NCBI GenBank assembly: GCA_016191555.1
Contig: JACPVX010000061.1
Coordinates: forward strand, 1 to 46,322
Direction of reading: 5' to 3'
DNA: 46,322 nucleotides
DNA from: Bacteroidota bacterium
GTDB taxonomy: Bacteria > Bacteroidota > Bacteroidia > Cytophagales > Cyclobacteriaceae
Made by a program: the position numbers and the translations under genes. Positions 26,171-33,781 of the stretch are shown here, piece after piece. Each line of letters opens with the position of its first letter. The first letter of the stretch is position 1. The notes below the pieces were generated by a model. It did not search any database, was not told the origin of the DNA, and was given only the letters and a program-made list of their open reading frames with translations.

Positions 26171-26506
26171 ATGAAAAAGGCTGGAACTTATACTTTTATT
26201 ATGAACTACCGAGGTGGGACTTATTGTTCGCAACTAAAAGCAGTTGATATCGAACAAGCTCTTAGCAAATGGCCAGATAAGCTAGACAAGCATAGAGCCG
26301 AGATAAAATACTTAACGCTTGACAAAATCACGCGATTAAAAGCAGAAATACGAAATGGAGAGAAGCCAACAAAACTTAAGGGACTGAAAAACATTTGGTT
26401 CTCTTTTTTTCTTCTGACAAATAGAGATATCATATATCTGAACATTATAAAGACAGACACAACGCCCGGCAACATAAGTAAAATAGACTCCACAATTAGA
26501 AGATGA
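26171..26506 (+). CDS. Small soluble protein of unknown function
   Basis: A 111-residue protein without signal peptide. The front half has the motif GTYTFIMNYRGGTYCSQLKA, then DIEQALSKWPDKLDKHRAEI, which I recall from uncharacterised proteins; a family was not named. The last part is hydrophobic (NIWFSFFLLTNRDIIYLNII), but interrupted by charges, so a TM is unlikely. The stop overlaps the next start by four bases (ATGA), giving a three-gene operon with 25421 and 26503. Confidence 0.78.
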   Translation: MKKAGTYTFIMNYRGGTYCSQLKAVDIEQALSKWPDKLDKHRAEIKYLTLDKITRLKAEIRNGEKPTKLKGLKNIWFSFFLLTNRDIIYLNIIKTDTTPGNISKIDSTIRR

Positions 26507-26997
26507 GTGACATAAAAATCATTGTTGAAAATTTTGACAGAGGAGTTGTACCTGCTGATTTTGATCTGCTTTGTTTGGAGAAAGGTGAAGATGTAAATAA
26601 TATCTATTACCATTCTTTGGTAACAGTCGAGTTGACCGGCAACTATAAAGTAAAAATCAGATTTGATTGGAAGGAAGATGAGAAAATAAAGAATTCAGAT
26701 TTTGTTTATAAACAGGAATCAAGTACACTTTTCTTTAGGTCTCAAAATCAATGGGGTGCAATTGACCTTAGACTAAAAAAACTCAATCGTCATGAGCGTT
26801 CACATTGGACGCCTACAGTCACGAGAAAAGGTGACTTTGTATTAATCGAGGATGATTTGATGGCTGAGTCTACCCAGCTTAATGGGGACAAGATACACTC
26901 AGTTCCGATTGATCCGCCAACGGAAGCAACCGAATATGAAGACAGAATTGAATACAACAGTCCTATATTCGGTCGACAAGTATTAAAAACTAAATGA
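26503..26997 (+). CDS. Soluble protein of unknown function
   Basis: A 164-residue protein starting at an ATGA overlap with the previous gene. The front shows the phrase FDRGVVPADFDLLCLEKGED and NNIYYHSLVTVELTGNYKVK, which is strongly beta. The C-terminal half carries WGAIDLRLKKLNRHER and IEDDLMAESTQLNG. No signal peptide or TM. Translational coupling with 26171 suggests they act together. Confidence 0.8.
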   Translation: MSDIKIIVENFDRGVVPADFDLLCLEKGEDVNNIYYHSLVTVELTGNYKVKIRFDWKEDEKIKNSDFVYKQESSTLFFRSQNQWGAIDLRLKKLNRHERSHWTPTVTRKGDFVLIEDDLMAESTQLNGDKIHSVPIDPPTEATEYEDRIEYNSPIFGRQVLKTK

Positions 26998-27080
26998 GAT
27001 TAGGTGTCGGCAATTGATAAAAAGCCAAAAAGCAAACTACATCTATTTATCTCGGGTGCACTTGACCTTTGAAATAGTTT

Positions 27081-27578
27081 ATGATTCGATTGATATTTAT
27101 TTTGATTCTCGGTGTTCATAGCATCGCTTTTGGTCAAGTTAGCTTTACCGGACAGGTATTTATCTTGTCCAAGGACTTTATGGAAGATATATGCGAAGTA
27201 ACAGCGCAATGCGATTGTTGCGCAAGCGATCTTTTCTTTCTATCAGCAGACAAGTTTGCGTTTGTTTCCCGGTGTTTGTCGGGTGATGTTTATACTACCG
27301 GAACCTATTCCTATAAAAACAACAAACTAAAATTGGTTTTTCTCAAAAAGTATGTGGAGGAAGAAACAGACGAGCAATATAATGTAATAGGGTACAAGCA
27401 TAGCGAAGTTGATATGCCACCCTTAGAGTTTGAAGTCGTTCGTTGTGGACAAAAAATACGGTTAATTCAAGCCAAGGACACAGAGTGGAAAAATGGTTCT
27501 CGGTACGAGCTATTGAGCGAGAAAGAGAGATTAAAACAATTGAGGGAGTCTATTGCTTGGAAACAACTTTCTAAGTAA
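27081..27578 (+). CDS. Secreted Cys-rich protein of unknown function
   Basis: A 165-residue protein. The signal peptide MIRLIFILILGVHSIAFGQ is followed by a beta part with VTAQCDCCASDLFFLSADKF (a CxCC cluster at about 44-47) and one more Cys (SRCLSGDVYTTGTYSYKNNK). The C-terminal part is helical (YELLSEKERLKQLRES). The CxCC cluster could bind metal or form disulfides; a family was not recognised. F3 copy 2 begins right after the stop. Confidence 0.78.
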   Translation: MIRLIFILILGVHSIAFGQVSFTGQVFILSKDFMEDICEVTAQCDCCASDLFFLSADKFAFVSRCLSGDVYTTGTYSYKNNKLKLVFLKKYVEEETDEQYNVIGYKHSEVDMPPLEFEVVRCGQKIRLIQAKDTEWKNGSRYELLSEKERLKQLRESIAWKQLSK

Positions 27579-27580
27579 GG

Positions 27581-27675
27581 CACAGAATAAAAAAATCTAC
27601 AAGCCACCGGTGAAATCATAGACTCAGAATCAGGGCAATCATATAAATCACACAAATCACTGTCCGGACATTTTG
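27581..27675 (+). repeat. Dispersed repeat F3, copy 2
   Basis: CACAGAATAAAAAAATCTAC, then AAGCCACCGGTGAAATCATAG, ACTCAGAATCAGGGCAATC, ATATAAATCACACAAATCAC and TGTCCGGACATTTTG. Together with copy 3 it brackets a P element. Confidence 0.7.
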
Positions 27676-27702
27676 AGTAGTGCGAGGGAAGACCGAGATT
27701 TG
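27672..27702 (+). promoter_or_regulatory. P element: TTTG-N19-GAGATTTG
   Basis: TTTG at 27672-27675, 19 nt, GAGATTTG at 27695-27702. It lies between F3 copies 2 and 3, about 155 nt before the ATG at 27857. Confidence 0.5.
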
Positions 27703-27725
27703 TTAAGAGCAAAATAAACTGTCTC

Positions 27726-27823
27726 AGAATTCACAGAATAAAAAGATCTACAAGCTACCGATGAAATCATAGACTCAGAATCAGGGCAATCATATAAATC
27801 ACACAAATCATAGTCCAGACATT
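27726..27823 (+). repeat. Dispersed repeat F3, copy 3
   Basis: Nearly identical to copies 1 and 2 (CACAGAATAAAAAGATCTAC...AAATCATAGTCCAGACATTTT). Copies 2 and 3 are direct repeats about 145 bp apart, so the P element between them is part of a repeated unit. Confidence 0.7.
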
Positions 27824-27856
27824 TTAAAGAATAACACAACCGATAAAAGACAAAGA

Positions 27857-28846
27857 ATGAACACACTCATTATTCTGACAGTTATTATTGCAATTGTAAC
27901 AGTCATTTATATGACTACCGTTAAAAAGAAAGTGACTACTAGAATAAATCACTTGAATAATCCCCCCGTTACCGCTCAGTCGTATAATCGAACGGCTCCG
28001 CTATTCACGCCTGAAGATTGGAGACAAAAATTTCAAGAAGCGGGACTAAGCCAACATTGGCAAAAGTTTGAACCCCTCTTAAGAAGTGAGATTGCCATAA
28101 AGCCGGAGAATGCGGTTGACACAGAAATCAACGTTGGACAAAGTAAAATAGGCGGACAACCTGACTTGCCAAAAAATCAAACTTGGTTCAAAGAGAATAG
28201 CGGAAAGAGTCTCAGTTTTTTAGCGCAAATTAACTTAAGTGAGACTAGCCAACTGGACAAATTAAATCAATTGCCTTCAAGTGGACTACTTTACTTCTTT
28301 TACTCAGCAGAGCAAGAAGCCTGGGGTTTCGACCCTAAAGATAAAGACAAGTTCAAAGTCTTTTATTTTAATGGTGACGTTGCTGATCTGGCAAGAACTG
28401 AATTTCCTTCTGACTTACCGGAATATTCAAGATATAAAACGTGCAAGATAAGTTTTGATAGCTCTGTAAGCATTCCCGACTGCGAGAGTGAGGTTGTATT
28501 CGAGATTCTATCTGACAAAGAGCAAGATGCATATATAAAGCTAACAGTGGACGGTGAAATCACTAAACTATTGGGACATTCCGACAACATTCAGGGAACG
28601 ATGGAGGAAGAATGCCAATTGGTTACAAACGGATTGTATTGTGGTGACGCTTCTGGCTATAACGACCCAAGAGCAGTTGCCTTAAAGAAAGTCGCTGACA
28701 AATGGATACTCCTTTTTCAAATCGACAGTATCGACAAGGCAGGAATGATGTGGGGTGACGTAGGACGAGTTTACTTTTGGATAAAAAGAGAGGACTTAGA
28801 AAAAAAGGACTTCAACAAAAGCTGGGTTGTTCTACAATGTTCTTAA
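27857..28846 (+). CDS. DUF1963 (YwqG-like) protein, membrane-anchored
   Basis: A 329-residue protein. An N-terminal TM (about 4-20, LIILTVIIAIVTVIYMTTVK) is followed by the DUF1963 domain: KIGGQPDLPKNQTW (about 95-109), LSFLAQINLSE, SGLLYFFYSAEQEAWGFDP, KLLGHSDNIQGTMEEECQLV and the C-terminal WGDVGRVYFWIKREDL. The gene is a full-length member; the added anchor is a variation on the mostly soluble family. Function is not established; the family often appears near toxin and immunity genes. It is in its own unit after F3 copy 3. Confidence 0.88.
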   Translation: MNTLIILTVIIAIVTVIYMTTVKKKVTTRINHLNNPPVTAQSYNRTAPLFTPEDWRQKFQEAGLSQHWQKFEPLLRSEIAIKPENAVDTEINVGQSKIGGQPDLPKNQTWFKENSGKSLSFLAQINLSETSQLDKLNQLPSSGLLYFFYSAEQEAWGFDPKDKDKFKVFYFNGDVADLARTEFPSDLPEYSRYKTCKISFDSSVSIPDCESEVVFEILSDKEQDAYIKLTVDGEITKLLGHSDNIQGTMEEECQLVTNGLYCGDASGYNDPRAVALKKVADKWILLFQIDSIDKAGMMWGDVGRVYFWIKREDLEKKDFNKSWVVLQCS

Positions 28847-28922
28847 TAAATGACTGTTTAAAACTGGCAGCCACTAACAAAGGCCAACTGTAATCGTGCA
28901 AGAGAGCCCCTGATTATACGCA

Positions 28923-29336
28923 ATGGACACTAACAAGACCTTAGACAATTTTATCAAGACTTTTGTGCCCAAGGACAAAAGGGAAAGAAGTGAAGTTCAA
29001 CTTAAAAATGAAAAGAATAGATCAAAGTTTACTGACAGATTAAACCACAAGTGGGACACAATTCTGGATATGAGATTTGTTACCAGGATTCCAGTTGGAG
29101 TAAATGACTATGAATACACAAAGAAGGAATTGAAAATTGCAGCCAATGAATTGTGTTATGTAATCTCTAACCATCACGACATAGATGGAGCGATAGATGA
29201 ATTCAGCAAAGCCTTTGATAAAGTATATGGACGAGGATTCGGCTCATTAGTTATAACAATATCGGGCGACAAATTTTACCTTGAGACAGAATTGGTTCAA
29301 GGGAAGCAGAATAGATTTATTGGAAAAGTAAAGTAA
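28923..29336 (+). CDS. Small soluble protein of unknown function
   Basis: A 137-residue basic protein (TFVPKDKRERSEVQLKNEKN, then RSKFTDRLNHKWDTILDMRF) followed by a beta part (GFGSLVITISGDKFYLETEL). The first half is rich in Lys and Glu. No signal peptide or TM. The upstream spacer (28847-28922) contains GCCACTAACAAAGGC, reminiscent of an attC left end, but without a partner. Confidence 0.75.
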   Translation: MDTNKTLDNFIKTFVPKDKRERSEVQLKNEKNRSKFTDRLNHKWDTILDMRFVTRIPVGVNDYEYTKKELKIAANELCYVISNHHDIDGAIDEFSKAFDKVYGRGFGSLVITISGDKFYLETELVQGKQNRFIGKVK

Positions 29337-29390
29337 GTAGAAGGCCAGTTTCCAGCTATCCTTCGTCTGCGACTATAACACCCCCTGTCA

Positions 29391-29549
29391 AGCAGTGTTC
29401 CCGGCACGGAACTCTGCGTAACACTCCAACTCCTTCTCATCCACTCAACAATCCTGTAAATCCTAAAATCCTGAAAATCCTGATTCAGACAGTAAGCAGT
29501 CTACACGTCTCGCAACTCTCACCCCGATTAACCATTAACGATTAACTTT
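29391..29549 (+). repeat. Complete H, T, A spacer (best full example)
   Basis: The H module (AGCAGTGTTCCCGG...ACTCTGCG, 29391-29419), then a T module (CAATCCTGTAAATCCTAAAATCC...TGATTCAGACAG, about 29448-29492), then CAGTCTACACGTCTCGCAAC and the A tandem (GATTAACCATTAACGATTAAC), then the P element at 29550. It contains all modules in order, so it was used as the type example. Confidence 0.7.
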
Positions 29550-29581
29550 TTTGGAGTACTGGGAGGGAAGAACGAGATTTG
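29550..29581 (+). promoter_or_regulatory. P element: TTTG-N20-GAGATTTG
   Basis: TTTG at 29550-29553 and GAGATTTG at 29574-29581. The ATG at 29593 is only 11 nt downstream, so a promoter here would give a very short leader. Confidence 0.6.
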
Positions 29582-29592
29582 TTAATTAATAA

Positions 29593-30135
29593 ATGAGACT
29601 TTTCTATTTTTTGTTGATTCTTGCGATTCTCGGTTGTTCAAAAAAAACGACTGAGAAAGAGGAGGTATCAACAGCTATTAACATCGATACATTGTCGCTC
29701 AAAATGTATTTGGATAGCCCGGTTGACTTTGACAGTCTAAGTACTATTAAGAATGAGTGCTTTCTCCTTGGGACTTACGGGATACGAGCGCGCGAAAGAT
29801 ATAAATGCTGTTATGTTCTCGACATGGACACTCTTGCAACAATAACCTTCTCAAAATTTAAAACTGATTCGACTTGGCGATTGGGAATTAATGGATATCA
29901 AGTTGAAGAATTTCAATGTAAGGATAATAGAATACCATTCCGCCTTGGACTTGGTATCGGAAAAAACTTGACAGACTTTGAACGACAATTTGGTCGATTT
30001 GAGATGAAGGAAACGGGAGTGTATTCAAAATCATTTATCATCGAGAAGGAGGAAATTCAACTAACAATAAAAACAGACCACGACCAAGTGACCGGTATTT
30101 TAATTAACGCATTAAAAAAACGATATTCGCCATAG
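29593..30135 (+). CDS. Lipoprotein of unknown function
   Basis: A 180-residue protein. MRLFYFLLILAILGCSKKTT has a lipobox (ILGC) at Cys15. The body includes NECFLLGTYGIRARERYKCC and a C-terminal LGLGIGKNLTDFERQFGRF (about 118-136) that resembles the motif of the 11707 and 24353 products. The Cys pairs (KCC, ECF) suggest disulfides. The ATG lies 11 nt after the P element, which makes the start clear. Confidence 0.82.
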   Translation: MRLFYFLLILAILGCSKKTTEKEEVSTAINIDTLSLKMYLDSPVDFDSLSTIKNECFLLGTYGIRARERYKCCYVLDMDTLATITFSKFKTDSTWRLGINGYQVEEFQCKDNRIPFRLGLGIGKNLTDFERQFGRFEMKETGVYSKSFIIEKEEIQLTIKTDHDQVTGILINALKKRYSP

Positions 30136-30181
30136 GGTGATGACGGCTATCTGAAAAATATCTTAAACAAGATTCTTCTAA

Positions 30182-30874
30182 ATGAGACAATTTCTTTTTG
30201 TATTCTTTTTTCTATCAACCACTTTTTCATTTGGACAGAAAAGTGATTTCCGTCCTTTCAAAATGGTTATTGTTTCACCTGACACGGCAATAATTGAAGA
30301 GGGATTAAAGGCTTTTGCTGACAGTATCGAGTCGGACTATTTAAAGGGATATAATAACGCAATAAAACAAATGGAGGACTTATTGAACTGCAAAGACTGC
30401 CCCGAAGACATGAAAAAGAGGTACGCGGAAGGGCTAAAAGCTGCTAAACAATCAGAGCAAGAAGTGAAGAATTTTAGATTTTTTGAGATTATCTCTATTT
30501 ACTCAAGTTCTGTATTTCAAATGTATTTCAACGAGTACCCACCAAATTCCACCTTTCAAGTCGTGAGAAAAAAAGACTTGAAATCATTAGAACTAATAGA
30601 TATTGCTGCAAGTTACGAGGCTGATTATGTAGTTAGCTACAGAAACATTCGTACTAACAAATTGAACAATGGACAAACGATAATGAATTTGACTACAACA
30701 TTGTTTGGACGTGAGGGGTCAAAAATAATATTTGAAAAACAGACAACAGGCGACATGAATAGTTACGGTGACATGTGGACATGTTCAAATCCGCTGAGTT
30801 GCTTGCTGATAACAAGTGTGAAGTTGTCAACAACAGAGATTTATGAAGAGCTAAGTAGGCGGCAGGAAAAATAA
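30182..30874 (+). CDS. Secreted protein of unknown function
   Basis: A 230-residue protein. The signal peptide is MRQFLFVFFFLSTTFSFGQ. The mature part has a helical segment (DSIESDYLKGYNNAIKQMED, with LLNCKDCPEDMKKRYAEGLK, a CKDC motif), then a strand block (EADYVVSYRNIRTNK...NLTTTLFGR), ending in WTCSNPLSCLLITSVKLSTT. The CxxC pairs could form a disulfide. No family recognised. The preceding lipoprotein ends 46 bp upstream, so both may share a promoter. Confidence 0.82.
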   Translation: MRQFLFVFFFLSTTFSFGQKSDFRPFKMVIVSPDTAIIEEGLKAFADSIESDYLKGYNNAIKQMEDLLNCKDCPEDMKKRYAEGLKAAKQSEQEVKNFRFFEIISIYSSSVFQMYFNEYPPNSTFQVVRKKDLKSLELIDIAASYEADYVVSYRNIRTNKLNNGQTIMNLTTTLFGREGSKIIFEKQTTGDMNSYGDMWTCSNPLSCLLITSVKLSTTEIYEELSRRQEK

Positions 30875-30881
30875 TTGTCTA

Positions 30882-30985
30882 AGCGGATTCTCCGCCTCGG
30901 CACTCTGCCCCACACCCCAACACATCCCTTCTCACTCACCCCACAATCCTGTAAATCCTAATGTGGCGAGGAAGAACGAGATTTG
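30882..30985 (+). repeat. H, T and decayed P spacer
   Basis: The H module (GCGGATTCTCCGCC, TCGGCACTCTGCC) and T module (CACAATCCTGTAAATCCTAAT) are followed by GTGGCGAGGAAGAACGAGATTTG. The -7-like GAGATTTG (30978-30985) is intact, but the TTTG box 20 nt upstream is lost. Confidence 0.6.
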
Positions 30986-31099
30986 TTAAAGAGTAAAGAG
31001 AAATAGATAGGTGACGTATGCTGACGTTTGAATGTAGATCATTTCGCAGCTGCTAATTTAATAGATTGAGTTCAGTAAAAATTACAATACAGGAAATAG

Positions 31100-31828
31100 A
31101 TGCATAATTCAATATTAATCATTTTTCTTATAGGAGTAACGTTTTGTAAAGCATATTCCCAGACAATGAACGACTCGCTTCAGAATTCATCATTATTAAT
31201 TGCCCAGAACCGCAATGGTGAAGCGATCGCTATCTTAAATGTATTGATCGAACAAAAAAAAGTTAAGAATGATGCACTAATGTACCGTAGTCAAGCATAT
31301 TATCAATCAGGAGAATATGACAATGCATTTGGCGATGCTAAGGCGATGCTAAAAGACAATGAAAATTTGACTGAATATCAACTGTATAACGCGAATTGGA
31401 ATGCGGGAGTTTCTCTCATCATGCAAGGCAAGTTTGCAGAGTCCTTAGACTTTATTTCCAATGCTCAAAAACTCAAGAAAACGGACTTAAAAGTAAATCA
31501 AACATTGGCTTTAGTCTACATGAATTTGAATCGATTTAATGACTCAATGAAGTATATAAAAAAATGCCAAAAGATAATTCCAAATCATTTTGGCAATTAC
31601 AAGCTGTTAGGACAGGTGTATCTAATGAAGGGCGAATACGATAACGCATTAATAAATTATGATAAATCTATTTCTTTAAATCCTAATTATGGGCCAGCTT
31701 ACGAGAATAGAGCAACTGTGAAACTTAAGTTAAATGACAAGGATGGAGCATGTAATGATTTAAGGAAGGCTCTTAGCTTAGGACTCACACATTTAATCTC
31801 AATTATAGATGAAATATGTAATCGTTAA
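31100..31828 (+). CDS. Secreted tetratricopeptide-repeat protein
   Basis: A 242-residue protein. The signal peptide (MHNSILIIFLIGVTFCKAYS) is followed by TPR motifs: YRSQAYYQSGEYDNAFGDAK (about 61-80), then YLMKGEYDNALINYDKSISL and YGPAYENRATVKLKLNDKDG. A gap unit (NANWNAGVSLIMQGKFAESL) and KTDLKVNQTLALVYMNLNRF fit the TPR spacing. The full protein is about five units. It is the second secreted TPR protein of the island (compare 4890) and probably acts as a periplasmic scaffold. Confidence 0.87.
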   Translation: MHNSILIIFLIGVTFCKAYSQTMNDSLQNSSLLIAQNRNGEAIAILNVLIEQKKVKNDALMYRSQAYYQSGEYDNAFGDAKAMLKDNENLTEYQLYNANWNAGVSLIMQGKFAESLDFISNAQKLKKTDLKVNQTLALVYMNLNRFNDSMKYIKKCQKIIPNHFGNYKLLGQVYLMKGEYDNALINYDKSISLNPNYGPAYENRATVKLKLNDKDGACNDLRKALSLGLTHLISIIDEICNR

Positions 31829-31855
31829 GCGCCAACAACACTTGCTTTATTTCCT

Positions 31856-31970
31856 CGCAGAGTCTTCGCCCCGTGACTCTGCGTAACCCCTTACAAAGCT
31901 CCCATCTTCTCACCTCACCAACTAATCCTTTCCATCCTAAAATCCTGTAAATCCGCGATCAAACAACACC
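31856..31970 (+). repeat. H (perfect) and T spacer
   Basis: CGCAGAGT (31856-31863) and ACTCTGCG (31876-31883) form a perfect 8-bp inverted repeat with 12 nt between. The T module follows (ACTAATCCTTTCCATCC, TAAAATCCTGTAAATCC). It is the best preserved H hairpin in the window. Confidence 0.7.
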
Positions 31971-31973
31971 CGT

Positions 31974-32005
31974 CTTGCATCTGTGAAAGCGAACCACGAG
32001 ATTTG
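31974..32005 (+). promoter_or_regulatory. P element: CTTG-N20-GAGATTTG
   Basis: CTTG at 31974-31977, 20 nt, GAGATTTG at 31998-32005. The inner sequence (CATCTGTGAAAGCGAACCAC) is diverged, while spacing and boxes are kept. Confidence 0.55.
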
Positions 32006-32042
32006 ATAAAAGCAAAAAAATATTGTCTAAGGATTATATAAA

Positions 32043-32360
32043 ATGAACACCAATAAAAAAGTTTTATTTGTAATGGTAATCACTCTGGCACTAATGATTA
32101 GTGGATGCGAAGGTTATAGATGTGCGGGTGGGGTAATCCAAGACGCGCAAACAAAAGAGCCTATGGATAGTGTTTTATGTAAAGTAATTTCGGGTACTGA
32201 GATGCAATACACAGATAGTACAGGAGCTTATTCCGTTTGCAATAAATTTACAAGTTGTGTTCCGGATTGTGCGGATATTGTGGTTCAGTACACGAGAAAA
32301 GGATATAAGACAAAAACCTTGACCAACCCGACAGAAAAAGTAATCTATTTAGAGAGGTAA
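32043..32360 (+). CDS. Small lipoprotein with carboxypeptidase-regulatory-like domain
   Basis: A 105-residue protein. MNTNKKVLFVMVITLALMIS ends in GC (SGCEGYRCAG), so Cys22 is the likely lipidation site. The mature part GGVIQDAQTKEPMDSVLCKV, then DSTGAYSVCNKF and YTRKGYKTKTLTNPTEKVIY, matches the CarboxypepD_reg-like beta-sandwich used by many Bacteroidota surface proteins. Extra cysteines (VCNKFTSCVPDCAD) are unusual and may form disulfides. Expected role: surface or periplasmic binding module; no partner seen. Confidence 0.8.
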   Translation: MNTNKKVLFVMVITLALMISGCEGYRCAGGVIQDAQTKEPMDSVLCKVISGTEMQYTDSTGAYSVCNKFTSCVPDCADIVVQYTRKGYKTKTLTNPTEKVIYLER

Positions 32361-32846
32361 CTTTTAAATCTATTTATACCCACAGCATCCCTTCTCGACA
32401 CCATTATCCTTCCAATCTTAATCCGGAGAAAGGATCTCATTCACACACAACTAGTTCAGACTCCAGACTTCATTACCGCTTTACGTTTCTCCACATCACG
32501 AGCAACCGACAACTTGCAACCAGCAACCCGCAACTCCTCACGTCTCTCAACCCAATCTCCCCAATGACGAATGACCATTGACCATTGACTAGTGACTTAA
32601 CCCCTACCAAGTCCCAAGTCCTAATAGCCCCGCGCCAATATAAAAGATTTCCCGACTTTCTTTTCATGAAAAAACGACACGTTTTGTAGAGATTTTACGA
32701 CAAGACTTTTTTTGGAAAAGTAGGAGAGAACCACGAGATTAGATGAAACAAAGAACTAACGGATATAACAAAAATAGACGCAAGTTTTGAAGTAAAGTGT
32801 CGCATACCCTATGTTAGAAGCAAGCTCAACATACAATTAATAAAAT
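32361..32846. other. Long spacer without a gene
   Basis: Contains a T-like fragment (ACCATTATCCTTCCAATC, 32390s), AAC-rich words (CAACTTGCAACCAGCAAC), CATTGACCATTGACTAGTGAC (32575-32597), the long P-element copy B (about 32625-32742), and the leader CTAACGGATATAAC...ATGTTAGAAGCAAG (32757-32825) that matches the one before the macrodomain gene. No coding frame supported. Confidence 0.55.
32711..32742 (+). promoter_or_regulatory. P element: TTTG-N20-GAGATTAG
   Basis: TTTG at 32711-32714, 20 nt, then GAGATTAG at 32735-32742. The upstream 52 bp match the long copy A at 6111-6162 at all but about two bases. Confidence 0.5.
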
Positions 32847-33395
32847 ATGAAAAACGAAGAAAAAAAACCTTGGGCGACAAAAGACACAAAAACCCTGACG
32901 GAAGAATTTATTGATCACATTTATGACAAATACTATAATAGTTATACTGAGGACTCTTACCGTTATGAGAAATTAAATAATCGACTTTTTACGAGCATTA
33001 CCTTAATTGGTTTCTTGGTGACAATCTTACTAGGAATAAAGGAAATTTTAATAAGCAAGACTGATTTTCCATTTTTAGAAAGATTATTTACGATAGTTGC
33101 ATTCATACTACCCTCTGTATCTTCATTACTACTTTTGTATTGGACACAGAAAGGGTACAAGAGAAAGGAAGAGTTAAGAGAAGATGCAAGGATCGAATGC
33201 AAGTATATAGTAAATGAAGCTCGAATTCGATTTTCCAAAATCAAAGACAATCCAGACGAACTCGAAATTTTATATAAATGGCTGAATGAGCAAATTAGAC
33301 AATTGCAGTTAAGTCAGGCAAAAAATTATTTTTCAGTTCATAACATCATCGACAAAACTACACAAGCTACAAATCAACAGGATAAGGAAATGTGA
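32847..33395 (+). CDS. SLATT-like two-TM protein
   Basis: A 182-residue protein. The soluble N-terminus (KDTKTLTEEFIDHIYDKYYN) leads to two closely spaced TMs (about 50-67 and 80-99), then a cytoplasmic helical tail (KGYKRKEELREDARIECKYI, then WLNEQIRQLQLSQ). This topology fits the SLATT family of effector-type membrane proteins known from SMODS/nucleotide-signalling conflict systems. No cyclase or sensor gene is next to it, so the assignment rests on topology alone. The left flank carries TGTTAGAAGC (32812-32821), like the start of the macrodomain cassette. Confidence 0.72.
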   Translation: MKNEEKKPWATKDTKTLTEEFIDHIYDKYYNSYTEDSYRYEKLNNRLFTSITLIGFLVTILLGIKEILISKTDFPFLERLFTIVAFILPSVSSLLLLYWTQKGYKRKEELREDARIECKYIVNEARIRFSKIKDNPDELEILYKWLNEQIRQLQLSQAKNYFSVHNIIDKTTQATNQQDKEM

Positions 33396-33442
33396 GCGAA
33401 GGAATAAAGCCAGCAATTAACATCCGTTATTCAAAACCCGCT

Positions 33443-33473
33443 GTTCGACATGTTCCCTAAGAGCATGTCGAAC
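33443..33473. repeat. REP-like hairpin GTTCGACATG / CATGTCGAAC
   Basis: A 10-bp perfect inverted repeat (33443-33452 and 33464-33473) with 11 nt between. A second small hairpin, ACAGGTT-tgc-AACCTGT, follows at about 33485. A related GCAGGT...ACCTGC hairpin lies at about 21807-21823. Confidence 0.6.
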
Positions 33474-33510
33474 GACAGATAAATACAGGTTTGCAACCTG
33501 TCACCACACT

Positions 33511-33547
33511 AGCGCAAGTCTTCCTATTCTTCCTCAACATTGACTTG
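33511..33547 (+). repeat. GCGCAAGTC hairpin, second copy
   Basis: AGCGCAAGTC at 33511-33520 faces GACTTG at 33542-33547. Words and loop are similar to the attC-like site at 20184-20222 (CTNGCGCAAGTCTTCC...CAACATNGACTTGT), and TAGTGTTAAG follows at about 33573. Confidence 0.5.
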
Positions 33548-33639
33548 TTCCCTCATCTTTGAAAGCTCTTCCTAGTGTTAAGTAACCCAAACCCTAGCGC
33601 CACCCGCAAGATTCCCCACACCGCAGAACAATCGTAGAA

Positions 33640-33660
33640 CCCCTCCTTGGCAAGGAGGGG
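33640..33660. repeat. REP-like palindrome CCCCTCCTTG / CAAGGAGGGG
   Basis: Two perfect 10-bp arms separated by one G, followed by CCCGC-agc-GCGGG. A similar word pattern (CCCCTCTC / GAGAGGGG, 34639-34659) occurs 1 kb further on. Confidence 0.6.
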
Positions 33661-33781
33661 TGCCCGCAGCGCGGGGTGGTCCCAACACAAACCCACCCCC
33701 AACCCCCCCACAAACCCACCTCACTACCAACCCAGCCCTCTTAAATCGTCCACAACCACCCCGCTATCTTCCACACCCACT

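Noticed and set aside
24902..27866. Minus-strand frames sharing LYDCPDSESMIS (24902, 27467, 27657)
   Set aside because: They are the reverse complement of the F3 repeat and have no other support.
3394..33395. Calling the island a proven integron
   Set aside because: No integrase in the window and the strict RYYYAAC/GTTRRRY consensus is not met; only some spacers look attC-like, so it is stated as inference.
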